DNA of 5,086 bases from JBNJEM01 sp051745935 (GTDB lineage Bacteria > Planctomycetota > Planctomycetia > Pirellulales > Pirellulaceae), in contig JBNJEM010000582.1 of assembly GCA_051745935.1 (NCBI GenBank), positions 1-5,086 of the forward strand, written 5' to 3'. Both the position numbers and the translations under genes were made by a program. Each line of letters starts with the position of its first letter. Position 1 is the stretch's first letter. Positions 1-5,086 of the stretch are shown here, one piece after another. Below the pieces are notes generated by a model, which ran no database searches, had not been told where the DNA came from, and worked only from the letters and a program-made list of their open reading frames with translations.

Positions 1-239
1 ACCTCGGGTGTCTCTTCTGGTTCAAGCGTGCCCGCCGGCAACTCGATCAGTGTTCGTCCCACCGCCACGCGAAAGTTCTTGATCAGGCAGACATGTTCCG
101 CATCGACCATGGGGGCAATGGCGACCGCGCCGGGATGGCGAACGACCGCCCGTTCGTCAAGCACGCCATCCTTTCCCCGATGCGACGCCAGCTCGACACG
201 GAACCGTTTCGCTCTCAATAGAAGCTTGTTTCTGTTCAT
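1..239 (-). CDS. Nudix hydrolase, ADP-ribose pyrophosphatase type (5' part only)
   Basis: The gene runs off the left edge; 79 codons from its ATG (237-239) are visible. Family knowledge: such enzymes hydrolyse nucleoside diphosphate derivatives, typically ADP-ribose to AMP and ribose 5-phosphate, in the cytoplasm. The visible protein has a short N-terminal strand region (residues 5-17), then VVRHPGAVAIAP (32-43), the CLIKNFRVAVG strand (51-61) and ELPAGTLEPEE (66-76), the usual order in the NudF/ADPRase branch. Gly70 and Glu76 fit the first half of the Nudix box (G-x5-E); the REUxEExGU half lies outside the window. The start at 239 is preferred because GGAA sits 6 bases upstream; an in-frame ATG at 249-251 and a GTG at 261-263 are alternatives without a Shine-Dalgarno-like sequence. 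It lies 88 bases downstream of trpB2 on the same strand, so co-transcription is likely. Family is fairly sure; exact substrate is unknown. Confidence 0.85.
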   Translation of the reverse strand, partial: MNRNKLLLRAKRFRVELASHRGKDGVLDERAVVRHPGAVAIAPMVDAEHVCLIKNFRVAVGRTLIELPAGTLEPEETPE

Positions 240-285
240 GAACCATTCCATGCCCGGGGTCACGGCCCGACCGTTTAGCGGTCTT

Positions 286-325
286 CGTCGTCCAATGGCG
301 TCGTCCAATGGCGTCGTCCAATGGC
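286..325. repeat. 13-bp tandem repeat, three perfect copies
   Basis: The unit CGTCGTCCAATGG occurs at 286-298, 299-311 and 312-324 with no mismatch, plus one further base of a fourth copy. It lies between the trpB2 stop codon (328-330) and the Nudix start codon, beginning only two bases beyond the stop. Because 13 is not a multiple of three, changes in copy number would shift any frame read through it. It probably arose by slippage. No function is evident. Confidence 0.95.
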
Positions 326-327
326 CT

Positions 328-1689
328 TCACGCGAAATCCACGTTGGGCAGTTCGGCGATGGCGGCGCTGATTTTTTCCTGCGGGTACTCGTAGTCATGC
401 AAATCACCCGCGAAATACCGATCGTACGCGCCCAGGTCGCATAGTCCGTGGCCGCTGAAGTTAAACACAATACATTCCTCCTTGCCTTCGTCCTTGCACC
501 GGAGTGCCTCGACAATGGCCGCCCGCACGGCGTGCGAGGTTTCAGGGGCCGGAATGGTACCTTCGGTTTCGGCGAACAGTTTAGCCGCTTCAAAGCATTC
601 CAGTTGATGGTAGGCAGCCGCTTCGATGAGGCCCAGCTTCAGCCCGAAGCTGACCAGTGGCGCCATGCCATGGTACCGCAGGCCGCCCGCGTGGATCCCC
701 GGCGGGACGAAGGTGTGGCCGAGGGTGAACATTTTGATCAGAGGCGTAAGCTGCGTGGTATCCCCGAAATCGTAGCAGAATTGACCGCGGCTCATGGTCG
801 GACAACAACAGGGTTCGACGGCGACAAATCGGATGTCCTTGCCTTTCAGTTTTTCCGGCATGAAGGGGAAAGATAACCCGGCGAAGTTGCTCCCCCCGCC
901 ACAGCACCCCACGACCACGTTCGGCCAGTCCCCGTAAAGTTCCAATTGGCGTTGGGTCTCGAGACCAATCACGGTCTGGTGGAGCATGACATGGTTGAGT
1001 ACACTTCCCAAAGCGTATCGCGAGTCGTCCGATTTCACCGCCGCTTCAACCGCTTCGCTAATGGCCATGCCCAGGCTGCCCGGTGAATCCGGATCGGCGG
1101 CCAAAATCTTTCGCCCTGACTCGGTCTCCTCGGAGGGGCTTGGCGAGACGTTGCCGCCCCAGACGTGCATCATCGAGCGGCGGTAGGGTTTCTGCTGATA
1201 GCTGCACTTGACCATGTATACTTTGCATTCAACGTCGAATTGCTTGCACGCGAAGGATAAGGCGCTTCCCCATTGCCCCGCCCCCGTCTCGGTCGTCAAC
1301 CTGCGGATGCCTTGCGCGGCGTTGTAGTAGGCCTGAGCCACTGCCGTGTTGGGTTTGTGGCTGCCCGGAGGACTGTGGCTCTCGTCCTTGAAATAGATGC
1401 GGGCGGGAGTTTTCAACACTTTTTCCAGGCGATGCGCCCGGACCAGCGGCGTGGGCCGCCAGATGGCCAATACCTCGCGAATCGCGTCGGGGATCTCAAT
1501 CCACCGTTGCGTGCTGACCTCCTGCTTGATCAACTCGGAAGCAAATAGCGGCTCCAAGTCGCTCGGACCGATCGGCTGTTGAGTTCCAGGGTGCAGTACG
1601 GGCGGCAGCGGTTCAGGCAAATCCGCCTGCACGTTGTACCATTGGCGGGGAATCTCACTTTCCGGAATCACGACGCGTCGGAAACTCAT
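328..1689 (-). CDS. trpB2: TrpB2-type tryptophan synthase beta subunit
   Basis: PLP-dependent cytoplasmic enzyme that joins indole and L-serine to give L-tryptophan; TrpB2 proteins (TIGR01415/COG1350) form a branch distinct from canonical TrpB and often act without a tight TrpA partner. The protein has 453 residues, normal for TrpB2, and carries the extended N-terminus typical of that branch (IPRQWYNVQADLPEP, 13-27). Motifs in order: RPTPLVRA (78-85); GSHKPNTA (109-116), with Lys112 as the predicted PLP Schiff-base lysine; TETGAGQWG (133-141), with Glu134 matching the catalytic glutamate of TrpB; the phosphate-binding loop GCCGGGSN (261-268); GGLRYHG (335-341); and FSGHG (411-415), with Ser412 matching the serine that contacts the PLP ring nitrogen. 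The start is supported by AAAGGA eight bases upstream. No trpA is next to it; the partner downstream is a Nudix gene. It may serve indole salvage, but that is inference. The open frame is intact. Confidence 0.94.
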   Translation of the reverse strand: MSFRRVVIPESEIPRQWYNVQADLPEPLPPVLHPGTQQPIGPSDLEPLFASELIKQEVSTQRWIEIPDAIREVLAIWRPTPLVRAHRLEKVLKTPARIYFKDESHSPPGSHKPNTAVAQAYYNAAQGIRRLTTETGAGQWGSALSFACKQFDVECKVYMVKCSYQQKPYRRSMMHVWGGNVSPSPSEETESGRKILAADPDSPGSLGMAISEAVEAAVKSDDSRYALGSVLNHVMLHQTVIGLETQRQLELYGDWPNVVVGCCGGGSNFAGLSFPFMPEKLKGKDIRFVAVEPCCCPTMSRGQFCYDFGDTTQLTPLIKMFTLGHTFVPPGIHAGGLRYHGMAPLVSFGLKLGLIEAAAYHQLECFEAAKLFAETEGTIPAPETSHAVRAAIVEALRCKDEGKEECIVFNFSGHGLCDLGAYDRYFAGDLHDYEYPQEKISAAIAELPNVDFA

Positions 1690-1697
1690 GTACGGGG

Positions 1698-1703
1698 TCC
1701 TTT
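1698..1703 (-). promoter_or_regulatory. Ribosome binding site of trpB2
   Basis: On the minus strand AAAGGA ends eight bases before the ATG at 1687-1689. This is a good Shine-Dalgarno match at a normal distance and fixes the trpB2 start. It is stronger than any such site before the other genes here. Confidence 0.65.
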
Positions 1704-1734
1704 AATCCTAAGACTCTAAGGCTCTATAAATGCA

Positions 1735-1762
1735 CTAATAAGCGGGGAGCATTGACTGTTAA
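1735..1762 (-). promoter_or_regulatory. Possible housekeeping promoter of trpB2
   Basis: Read on the minus strand, TTAACA (1757-1762) could serve as -35 and TATTAG (1735-1740) as -10, separated by 16 bases. This matches the sigma-70 consensus at 5 of 6 and 4 of 6 positions. It would start transcription near 1727 and leave a leader of roughly 40 bases. The area is locally AT-rich compared with its surroundings. An alternative -10 is TTATAG, a little closer to the gene. This is based on pattern alone. Confidence 0.3.
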
Positions 1763-1868
1763 CGGTGAGATGTATTCCAGGCGGTTGGATTTTTCCAGGT
1801 GGAAAGCTGTCCGACGCAAGCCGTCCTCCCGTTGGTCGGACTCGCGCCGGAGAAAGTCATCCGCGACC

Positions 1869-2018
1869 GCTACAACCCAGGTCGCGCGTAGCCGTTCGCG
1901 GGTGCCGCTACACGACCTGCACGCGCAAGGCCCGCATGGATGCCACCGGCTGGTATCGGGATGGTTCACGTGCGCCGCTACAAACCGGTCAGAAACACGA
2001 CTGCTGGCCGTCGGTAGC
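1869..2018. repeat. Cluster of GCTAC/GTAGC words, partly regularly spaced
   Basis: GCTAC occurs at 1869, 1907 and 1977 and its complement GTAGC at 1888 and 2014. The first three words start exactly 19 bases apart (1869, 1888, 1907), so each neighbouring pair can form a 5-bp stem with a 14-base loop, giving two mutually exclusive hairpins. Longer shared words are GCCGCTACA (1906 and 1976 region) and CCGCTACAA (1868 and 1976). This resembles a decayed array of palindromic intergenic repeats; the boundaries are uncertain. Confidence 0.45.
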
Positions 2019-2033
2019 GCGAAACGTACCGGA

Positions 2034-2052
2034 CCACGGGACAAGCCCGTGG
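2034..2052. repeat. Perfect 7-bp hairpin (CCACGGG / CCCGTGG)
   Basis: CCACGGG (2034-2040) and CCCGTGG (2046-2052) flank the five-base loop ACAAG. The stem is perfect and GC-rich. No T-run follows on either strand, so it is not a canonical intrinsic terminator. I believe very similar words recur between genes in planctomycete genomes, which would make it a REP-like element, but this is from memory and not verified here. Confidence 0.6.
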
Positions 2053-2397
2053 CACTTGCAGCTGGCAAAGCCCTCCTTCAAGATGTGCAACGGAAGTGCG
2101 AACGTCCGGGGATATCGGTCTGTTGCCCATCAACGATGACGCTCGGGCCAACCATGCCGGCAATCCCGCCACCCTATTCCATGCAACGGTAGGCCGAGCC
2201 ATTCAACTTCACCTTCAAATCCTATTTTGCACCAAATCACGTCGAATCGCCACCGACCTCTTCTGGCAGCCACCAGCCCCTGCTAGAGAGGGGATCGGCG
2301 ATCGCGTGTTGCCGCCTTTAAGCATAGCCCAAGATAAGGGTCATGACGGGCCTATCGTTCGCGCCGTCGGTGGAATGGTAAAAAAATGGAGTGTAGG

Positions 2398-2411
2398 GGC
2401 GAGGTCTCGCC
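2398..2411. repeat. Short GC-rich hairpin GGCGAGGTCTCGCC
   Basis: GGCGA and TCGCC form a 5-bp stem around GGTC. On the minus strand it lies just past the stop of the small ORF at 2417-2650, and a T7 run follows at 2386-2380. The 11-base gap between stem and T-run is too long for a standard intrinsic terminator. It may be a leftover of an intergenic repeat family. Confidence 0.4.
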
Positions 2412-2416
2412 AGCTT

Positions 2417-2650
2417 TCATCCCGAGATGGGTTCCAGAGCCCATTTCCACGTGGCGTGCCAATCGTTCGGGGGGCCGTCACGGGATCGGGTCGGGATGAA
2501 TGTAACCGGTTGGCCCTCCAGAAACCGGTGTTGTAACTCGGCGGCGAAGGGGACGATTTGGCCTCCCGGAAGCCCCTGGCCGGGTTGCGGGGCGGGTTCG
2601 GAGCGGGTAGCCTCTGACGGGGTGACGTTTCGCGGGCCGTAACAAAACAT
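2417..2650 (-). CDS. Possible small protein, unknown function
   Basis: A 77-codon frame starting at ATG 2648-2650, with GGAG eight bases upstream on the minus strand. An in-frame TTG at 2663-2665 would add five residues. The product has a Pro/Gly-rich N-terminal third (residues 8-30) and a denser C-terminal part with FLEGQPVTFIPTR (42-54), then RDGPPNDWHATWKWALEP. The latter is rich in Trp and charged residues and looks more protein-like than competing frames. Third-position GC is about 70%, but an overlapping plus-strand frame scores nearly as high, so composition does not decide. There is no signal peptide or membrane segment. I recognise no family. It may be real, a remnant of a larger gene, or chance. 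Codons 2-5 fall within one arm of a 12-bp inverted repeat. Confidence 0.33.
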   Translation of the reverse strand: MFCYGPRNVTPSEATRSEPAPQPGQGLPGGQIVPFAAELQHRFLEGQPVTFIPTRSRDGPPNDWHATWKWALEPISG

Positions 2651-2707
2651 GCTTCCCGCTCCCAAAACTCCCTCGGTGAAAGGAAACCTGACGGCTTTTG
2701 TTACGGC
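2636..2707. repeat. Perfect 12-bp inverted repeat with 48-base spacer
   Basis: GCCGTAACAAAA at 2636-2647 and its exact complement TTTTGTTACGGC at 2696-2707. The arms cannot be extended in either direction. The core GTTACG occurs again as a direct copy at 2763-2768, so three copies sit at about 62-63-base steps (2638, 2700, 2763), near six helical turns. The spacer holds the start region of the possible small ORF. It could be paired protein-binding sites or the ends of a small element. No target-site duplication was seen. Confidence 0.75.
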
Positions 2708-2786
2708 TTCTTAAGCTATCCTACCTATGACGCGCTGCCCAATCCGTCCCTGAACCGAGCGAGTTACGTGAGTGTTTTGCGTTTGC

Positions 2787-2802
2787 TTGGCACTGAAATC
2801 GC
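2787..2802 (+). promoter_or_regulatory. Candidate sigma-54 (-24/-12) promoter of the propeller gene
   Basis: TTGGCACTGAAATCGC matches the RpoN consensus TGGCAC-N5-TTGC with one mismatch (TCGC for TTGC) and keeps the invariant GG and GC doublets with the correct ten bases between them. The predicted transcription start is near 2813, leaving a leader of about 33 bases before the ATG at 2847. The inverted repeat at 2636-2707 lies 80-180 bases upstream of that start, the usual distance of enhancer sites. This is a motif match only; a single match this size can occur by chance. Confidence 0.38.
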
Positions 2803-2846
2803 GGTTGTTCAACCTGTTTCCCTTGAATCACTGGAACGAAATAAGC

Positions 2847-4172
2847 ATGACACGAATCCTATCCTTCCTAGTGGTCTGTTTTTGCGTCGTGACAATCGAG
2901 GCGGCCGAATGGCGGCACTGGCGTGGTCCCTTCTACAACGGCTCGACCGACGAAACCGGGTTGCCGGACCAGTTCAGTCAAACGGAAAACATCCGTTGGA
3001 CGGCTGAGTTACCGGGTCGCAGTGCGGCGACCCCCATCGTGTGCAAGGATTCTGTTTTTATTTCCAGCACCGATCCTCGCGCCGAGAAGCTCCTGGGGCT
3101 CTGTTTCGGCCGAGAGGACGGGCAACTGCGGTGGAAACGGGAGATTGGCGAGGAATTGGGGAAAGACCATCGCAGCACGTTTGCCGCGCCTTCACCGGTG
3201 ACCGACGGTGACGTGGTCGTGTTTTTCTACGGCAACGGGCTCCTCGCCGCGTTTGACTTCGATGGCACCCGGTTGTGGACTCGCGACATCCAGAAAGAGC
3301 GTGGTGAATTTGCCTTCCTGTGGACATTCAGTTCGACCCCGTTGCTCCATGACGGTAAACTTTATTTGCAGGTGTTGCAGCGAGATGTGCCGGTGGGGGG
3401 ACGGGGTTTGCAAGGGCGAGAGAATGCGTCGTATATCCTGGCCATGGATCCGCGAACCGGCGAGCAGTTGTGGCGCGTGACTCGCCCCAGCAAGGCGGTG
3501 GCCGAATCGCGGGAGGCGTTCTCGTCGCCGATCCCCTTCGAGCATGATGGGCGCCGAGAAATCCTCGTGGCCGGCGGCGATTGCGCGACCGGGCACGATC
3601 CGGAAACGGGAGAGGAATTGTGGCGGTGGGGAACCTGGAATCCCCGTCGCATTCCGCACTGGCGTCTGGTTCCTTCCCCCGTGGCTGGTGGCGACATCAT
3701 CCTGTTTTGCGCGCCCAAAAAAGCCCCGCTCCATGCGATCAAAGCGGGTGGCCGTGGCACCCTGGATGATGAAGCGATCCAGTGGGTCAGTGACGATGTA
3801 CGGGAACTGACAAGTGACGTGGCCACTCCAGCCTTTTACGACGGCGACTTTTTCGTTCTCAGCAAGTTGCGCCGTTGCGTTTCACGCGTGGAACGGGAGA
3901 CGGGCGAGGCGAAGTGGACCACTTCCCTTCCCTCTCGCGTGCCGTTCGAGGCGTCGCCTCTGTTGGCCGACGGTAAAGTCTATATGGTGAGTCACTCCGG
4001 TTTGGTGGTGATCGCGGACGCCGACAATGGGTCAATTCTCCAGGAGATCCCCATGGCGGAGACATCGGGTGATCCGGTCCGGTCGAGTATCGCGGCCGCC
4101 GGTGGCAACTTGTTTCTGCGCACAAACCGCAAGCTCTTTTGTATCGGCGAAACCGAAGGGGGCTCGCGATAA
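2847..4172 (+). CDS. Secreted PQQ-like (BamB-type) beta-propeller protein
   Basis: A 441-residue exported protein. The start at 2847 is chosen because MTRILSFLVVCFCVVTIEA forms a clear signal peptide followed at about residues 19-21 by the mature start (A)EWRHWRGP; the frame is open 25 codons further upstream, but that would bury the signal. The ribosome site is weak (GGAA at 2833). The WRHWRGP...G motif (22-32) begins many planctomycete PQQ-repeat proteins. Blade motifs of the type DxxTGxxLW recur: DGQLRW (91-96), DGTRLW (139-144), DPRTGEQLW (201-209), DPETGEELW (251-259), ERETGEAKW (349-357) and a weaker DADNGSILQ (391-399), consistent with one seven- or eight-bladed propeller. No haem motif, transmembrane anchor or dehydrogenase domain is seen, so real PQQ binding is doubtful; it may be a periplasmic scaffold or binding protein. 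It stands alone and converges on the PP2C gene, four bases between stops. Confidence 0.9.
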   Translation: MTRILSFLVVCFCVVTIEAAEWRHWRGPFYNGSTDETGLPDQFSQTENIRWTAELPGRSAATPIVCKDSVFISSTDPRAEKLLGLCFGREDGQLRWKREIGEELGKDHRSTFAAPSPVTDGDVVVFFYGNGLLAAFDFDGTRLWTRDIQKERGEFAFLWTFSSTPLLHDGKLYLQVLQRDVPVGGRGLQGRENASYILAMDPRTGEQLWRVTRPSKAVAESREAFSSPIPFEHDGRREILVAGGDCATGHDPETGEELWRWGTWNPRRIPHWRLVPSPVAGGDIILFCAPKKAPLHAIKAGGRGTLDDEAIQWVSDDVRELTSDVATPAFYDGDFFVLSKLRRCVSRVERETGEAKWTTSLPSRVPFEASPLLADGKVYMVSHSGLVVIADADNGSILQEIPMAETSGDPVRSSIAAAGGNLFLRTNRKLFCIGETEGGSR

Positions 4173-4176
4173 ACCA

Positions 4177-5086
4177 CTAGGCGAACAGATCGACGACGAT
4201 ACAAGTGACGTCATCACGCGACCCCGCGTCCCGCGACTGGTCCGTCAATGCCTTGGCGGCCGCGCGAGGATCGGGGTGTTGGCCAAGGAGAGTGGAAAGC
4301 TCGTTTTCTCCCATCGCCTGGGTCAACCCATCCGTGGCGAAGACGAGGCGATCCCCGTCCCGGAGCCAGTGCCCCGTGACTTGTACCCGTTTTTCCAGTT
4401 TCCGAGTTCCAATGCCATGGGAAAGCACGTGCCGCATGGGGTGTCGAGCGGCTTCCCTGCCGGTTAGTGAGCCGGCTGCAACAAGCTGCTGGACCAGGGT
4501 ATCGTCGACGGTGAGTTGTTCGAGTTGCTTTTTGCGCCACAAATAAGCGCGGCTGTTGCCCACGTTGCACAGCAGCAGGCGACCGTGCCGCACGACACCG
4601 ATCACCGCCGCCGCTTCCATCGTCGGTACGCCCGTGTCGCCGCGAGCCAGCCTCATCAGCTCGTGATTGGCTTGAAATACCCCTTGTTTCATCGACTCCG
4701 ACAGATCAAGGGATGAGGGATAGACCTCGTCCAAACGCGCGCCAAGCCGGCCAGCGATAACTTCAATCACGGTTTGGCTGGCCTGCCCCCCCTCAGTTTC
4801 TCTGCCATCGGCCACGATGAACAGACCGCGGCGTTGGTCGGCGTAGCAGCGGTCGGCATTGACATCACATACGCATCCCTTGATACACCGGGATGCCGAG
4901 CGGAAAGAAAGTCGGCTTTGCCGCCAGTACACCAGTTTCCGCGCCAGCTCCCGCACTCGCCGCAACTGAAACCGTGTCCAACTCCACAGGCCCCGGACTC
5001 CTCGCGCCCGATCGCGACCATAGCGCCGGCTTTGGGCGATCTTTTCACGAGGCAATTGTCGAGAAGACCAATCGCGACTCAGATTC
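4177..5086 (-). CDS. PP2C-family serine/threonine phosphatase (5' end uncertain, runs to window edge)
   Basis: Predicted Mn/Mg-dependent protein phosphatase of the Stp1/PrpC kind, which reverses Ser/Thr kinase signalling in the cytoplasm. No in-frame ATG exists before codon 122 and the frame is open to the right edge; the first alternative start is a TTG at 5053-5055 (292 residues, used for numbering) with no ribosome site, so the true start may be outside. Residues 1-55 are strongly basic (many Arg) and resemble no domain I know. The PP2C domain runs from about 56 to 292: VNADRCY (65-71), with Asp68 at the NED position; VADGRETEGGQAS (81-93), with metal-ligand Asp83; MEAAAVIGV (146-154) in place of GTTAV; NVGNSRAYLW (164-173); FATDGL (239-244), with Asp242; and GSRDDVT (278-284), with Asp281. 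The aspartates expected to bind metal are present, but GDSR is GNSR and NED is NAD. Likely active but divergent. Confidence 0.88.
   Translation of the reverse strand, partial: NLSRDWSSRQLPREKIAQSRRYGRDRARGVRGLWSWTRFQLRRVRELARKLVYWRQSRLSFRSASRCIKGCVCDVNADRCYADQRRGLFIVADGRETEGGQASQTVIEVIAGRLGARLDEVYPSSLDLSESMKQGVFQANHELMRLARGDTGVPTMEAAAVIGVVRHGRLLLCNVGNSRAYLWRKKQLEQLTVDDTLVQQLVAAGSLTGREAARHPMRHVLSHGIGTRKLEKRVQVTGHWLRDGDRLVFATDGLTQAMGENELSTLLGQHPDPRAAAKALTDQSRDAGSRDDVTCIVVDLFA

Larger units (their letters stand above)
1763..2416. other. Long intergenic stretch with no convincing gene
   Basis: About 650 bases without a recognisable protein or RNA gene. Open frames exist on both strands, but their translations are rich in Arg, Ser, Pro and Cys, lack any motif I recognise, and overlap one another as chance frames in GC-rich DNA do. 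The left part (1866-2060) is dense in short repeated words (GCTAC/GTAGC and a perfect CCACGGG hairpin) and looks like a patch of degenerate intergenic repeats. The right part (2200-2400) is less GC-rich, has an A7 run at 2380-2386 and a small hairpin at 2398-2411, and is otherwise featureless. Confidence 0.6.

Noticed and set aside
286..325. CRISPR array
   Set aside because: The 13-bp units are directly adjacent with no spacers, so this is a simple tandem repeat.
28..444. Open frame of 138 codons on the plus strand
   Set aside because: It runs antisense through the Nudix start and the end of trpB2; both minus-strand proteins have clear family motifs, while this translation has none.
448..876. 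142-codon plus-strand frame
   Set aside because: It lies wholly antisense to the conserved trpB2 coding region and shows no motif.
2034..2052. Intrinsic terminator
   Set aside because: The hairpin is perfect, but no T-run follows it on either strand and no gene ends close by.
1752..2192. 146-codon plus-strand frame in the intergenic region
   Set aside because: Composition is Arg/Ser/Pro-biased, there is no ribosome site, and it crosses the palindromic repeat cluster and competes with other equally long frames.
2278..2295. CCCCT/AGGGG stem as a structured element
   Set aside because: Only five base pairs with a seven-base loop; easily expected by chance in this composition.
2096..2536. 146-codon plus-strand frame in the intergenic region
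   Set aside because: No recognisable motif or ribosome site; the overlapping minus-strand frame at its right end has better start signals. It cannot be fully excluded without a homology search.
2772..2846. Longer N-terminus for the propeller protein (25 extra codons)
   Set aside because: It would overlap the candidate promoter and place the hydrophobic signal peptide internally; the start at 2847 gives a textbook signal sequence.
3192..3734. 180-codon minus-strand frame
   Set aside because: It is an antisense shadow of the propeller gene, which has a signal peptide and repeated blade motifs; the shadow is rich in Arg, Pro and Ser.

Overview
The window looks like a stretch of a planctomycete chromosome, probably of the Pirellulales/Rhodopirellula type. 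This is inferred from GC-rich coding sequence, large intergenic space, a secreted PQQ-type beta-propeller protein of the kind abundant in that phylum, a stand-alone PP2C phosphatase, and a Nudix protein whose N-terminus reads like planctomycete homologues. No database search was possible, so the taxonomy is an inference.

Layout. Positions 1-239 (minus) hold the 5' part of a Nudix hydrolase of the ADP-ribose pyrophosphatase type, cut by the window edge. An 88-base gap containing a 13-bp triplicate tandem repeat (286-325) separates it from trpB2 (328-1689, minus), a complete TrpB2-type tryptophan synthase beta subunit with all the main catalytic motifs. The two are probably co-transcribed. Positions 1690-2846 form a roughly 1.16-kb interval with no convincing large gene. 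It contains a likely trpB2 promoter and ribosome binding site, several hairpins and short dispersed repeats that look like remnants of planctomycete intergenic repeats, one weakly supported small ORF (2417-2650, minus), a perfect 12-bp inverted repeat with 48-base spacing (2636-2707), and a sigma-54-like promoter (2787-2802). The propeller gene (2847-4172, plus) encodes a 441-residue exported protein. It converges on a PP2C-family phosphatase gene (4177 to the right edge, minus) with only four bases between the two stop codons.

How the parts relate. trpB2 and the Nudix gene form a metabolic pair with no adjacent trpA. The propeller gene is a separate unit, possibly sigma-54 driven. The PP2C gene belongs to a unit that enters from beyond the right edge. 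No mobile element, CRISPR array, RNA gene or obvious defence system is visible. The most interesting unexplained signals are the regulatory-looking architecture at 2636-2802 and the substituted signature motifs in the PP2C protein.
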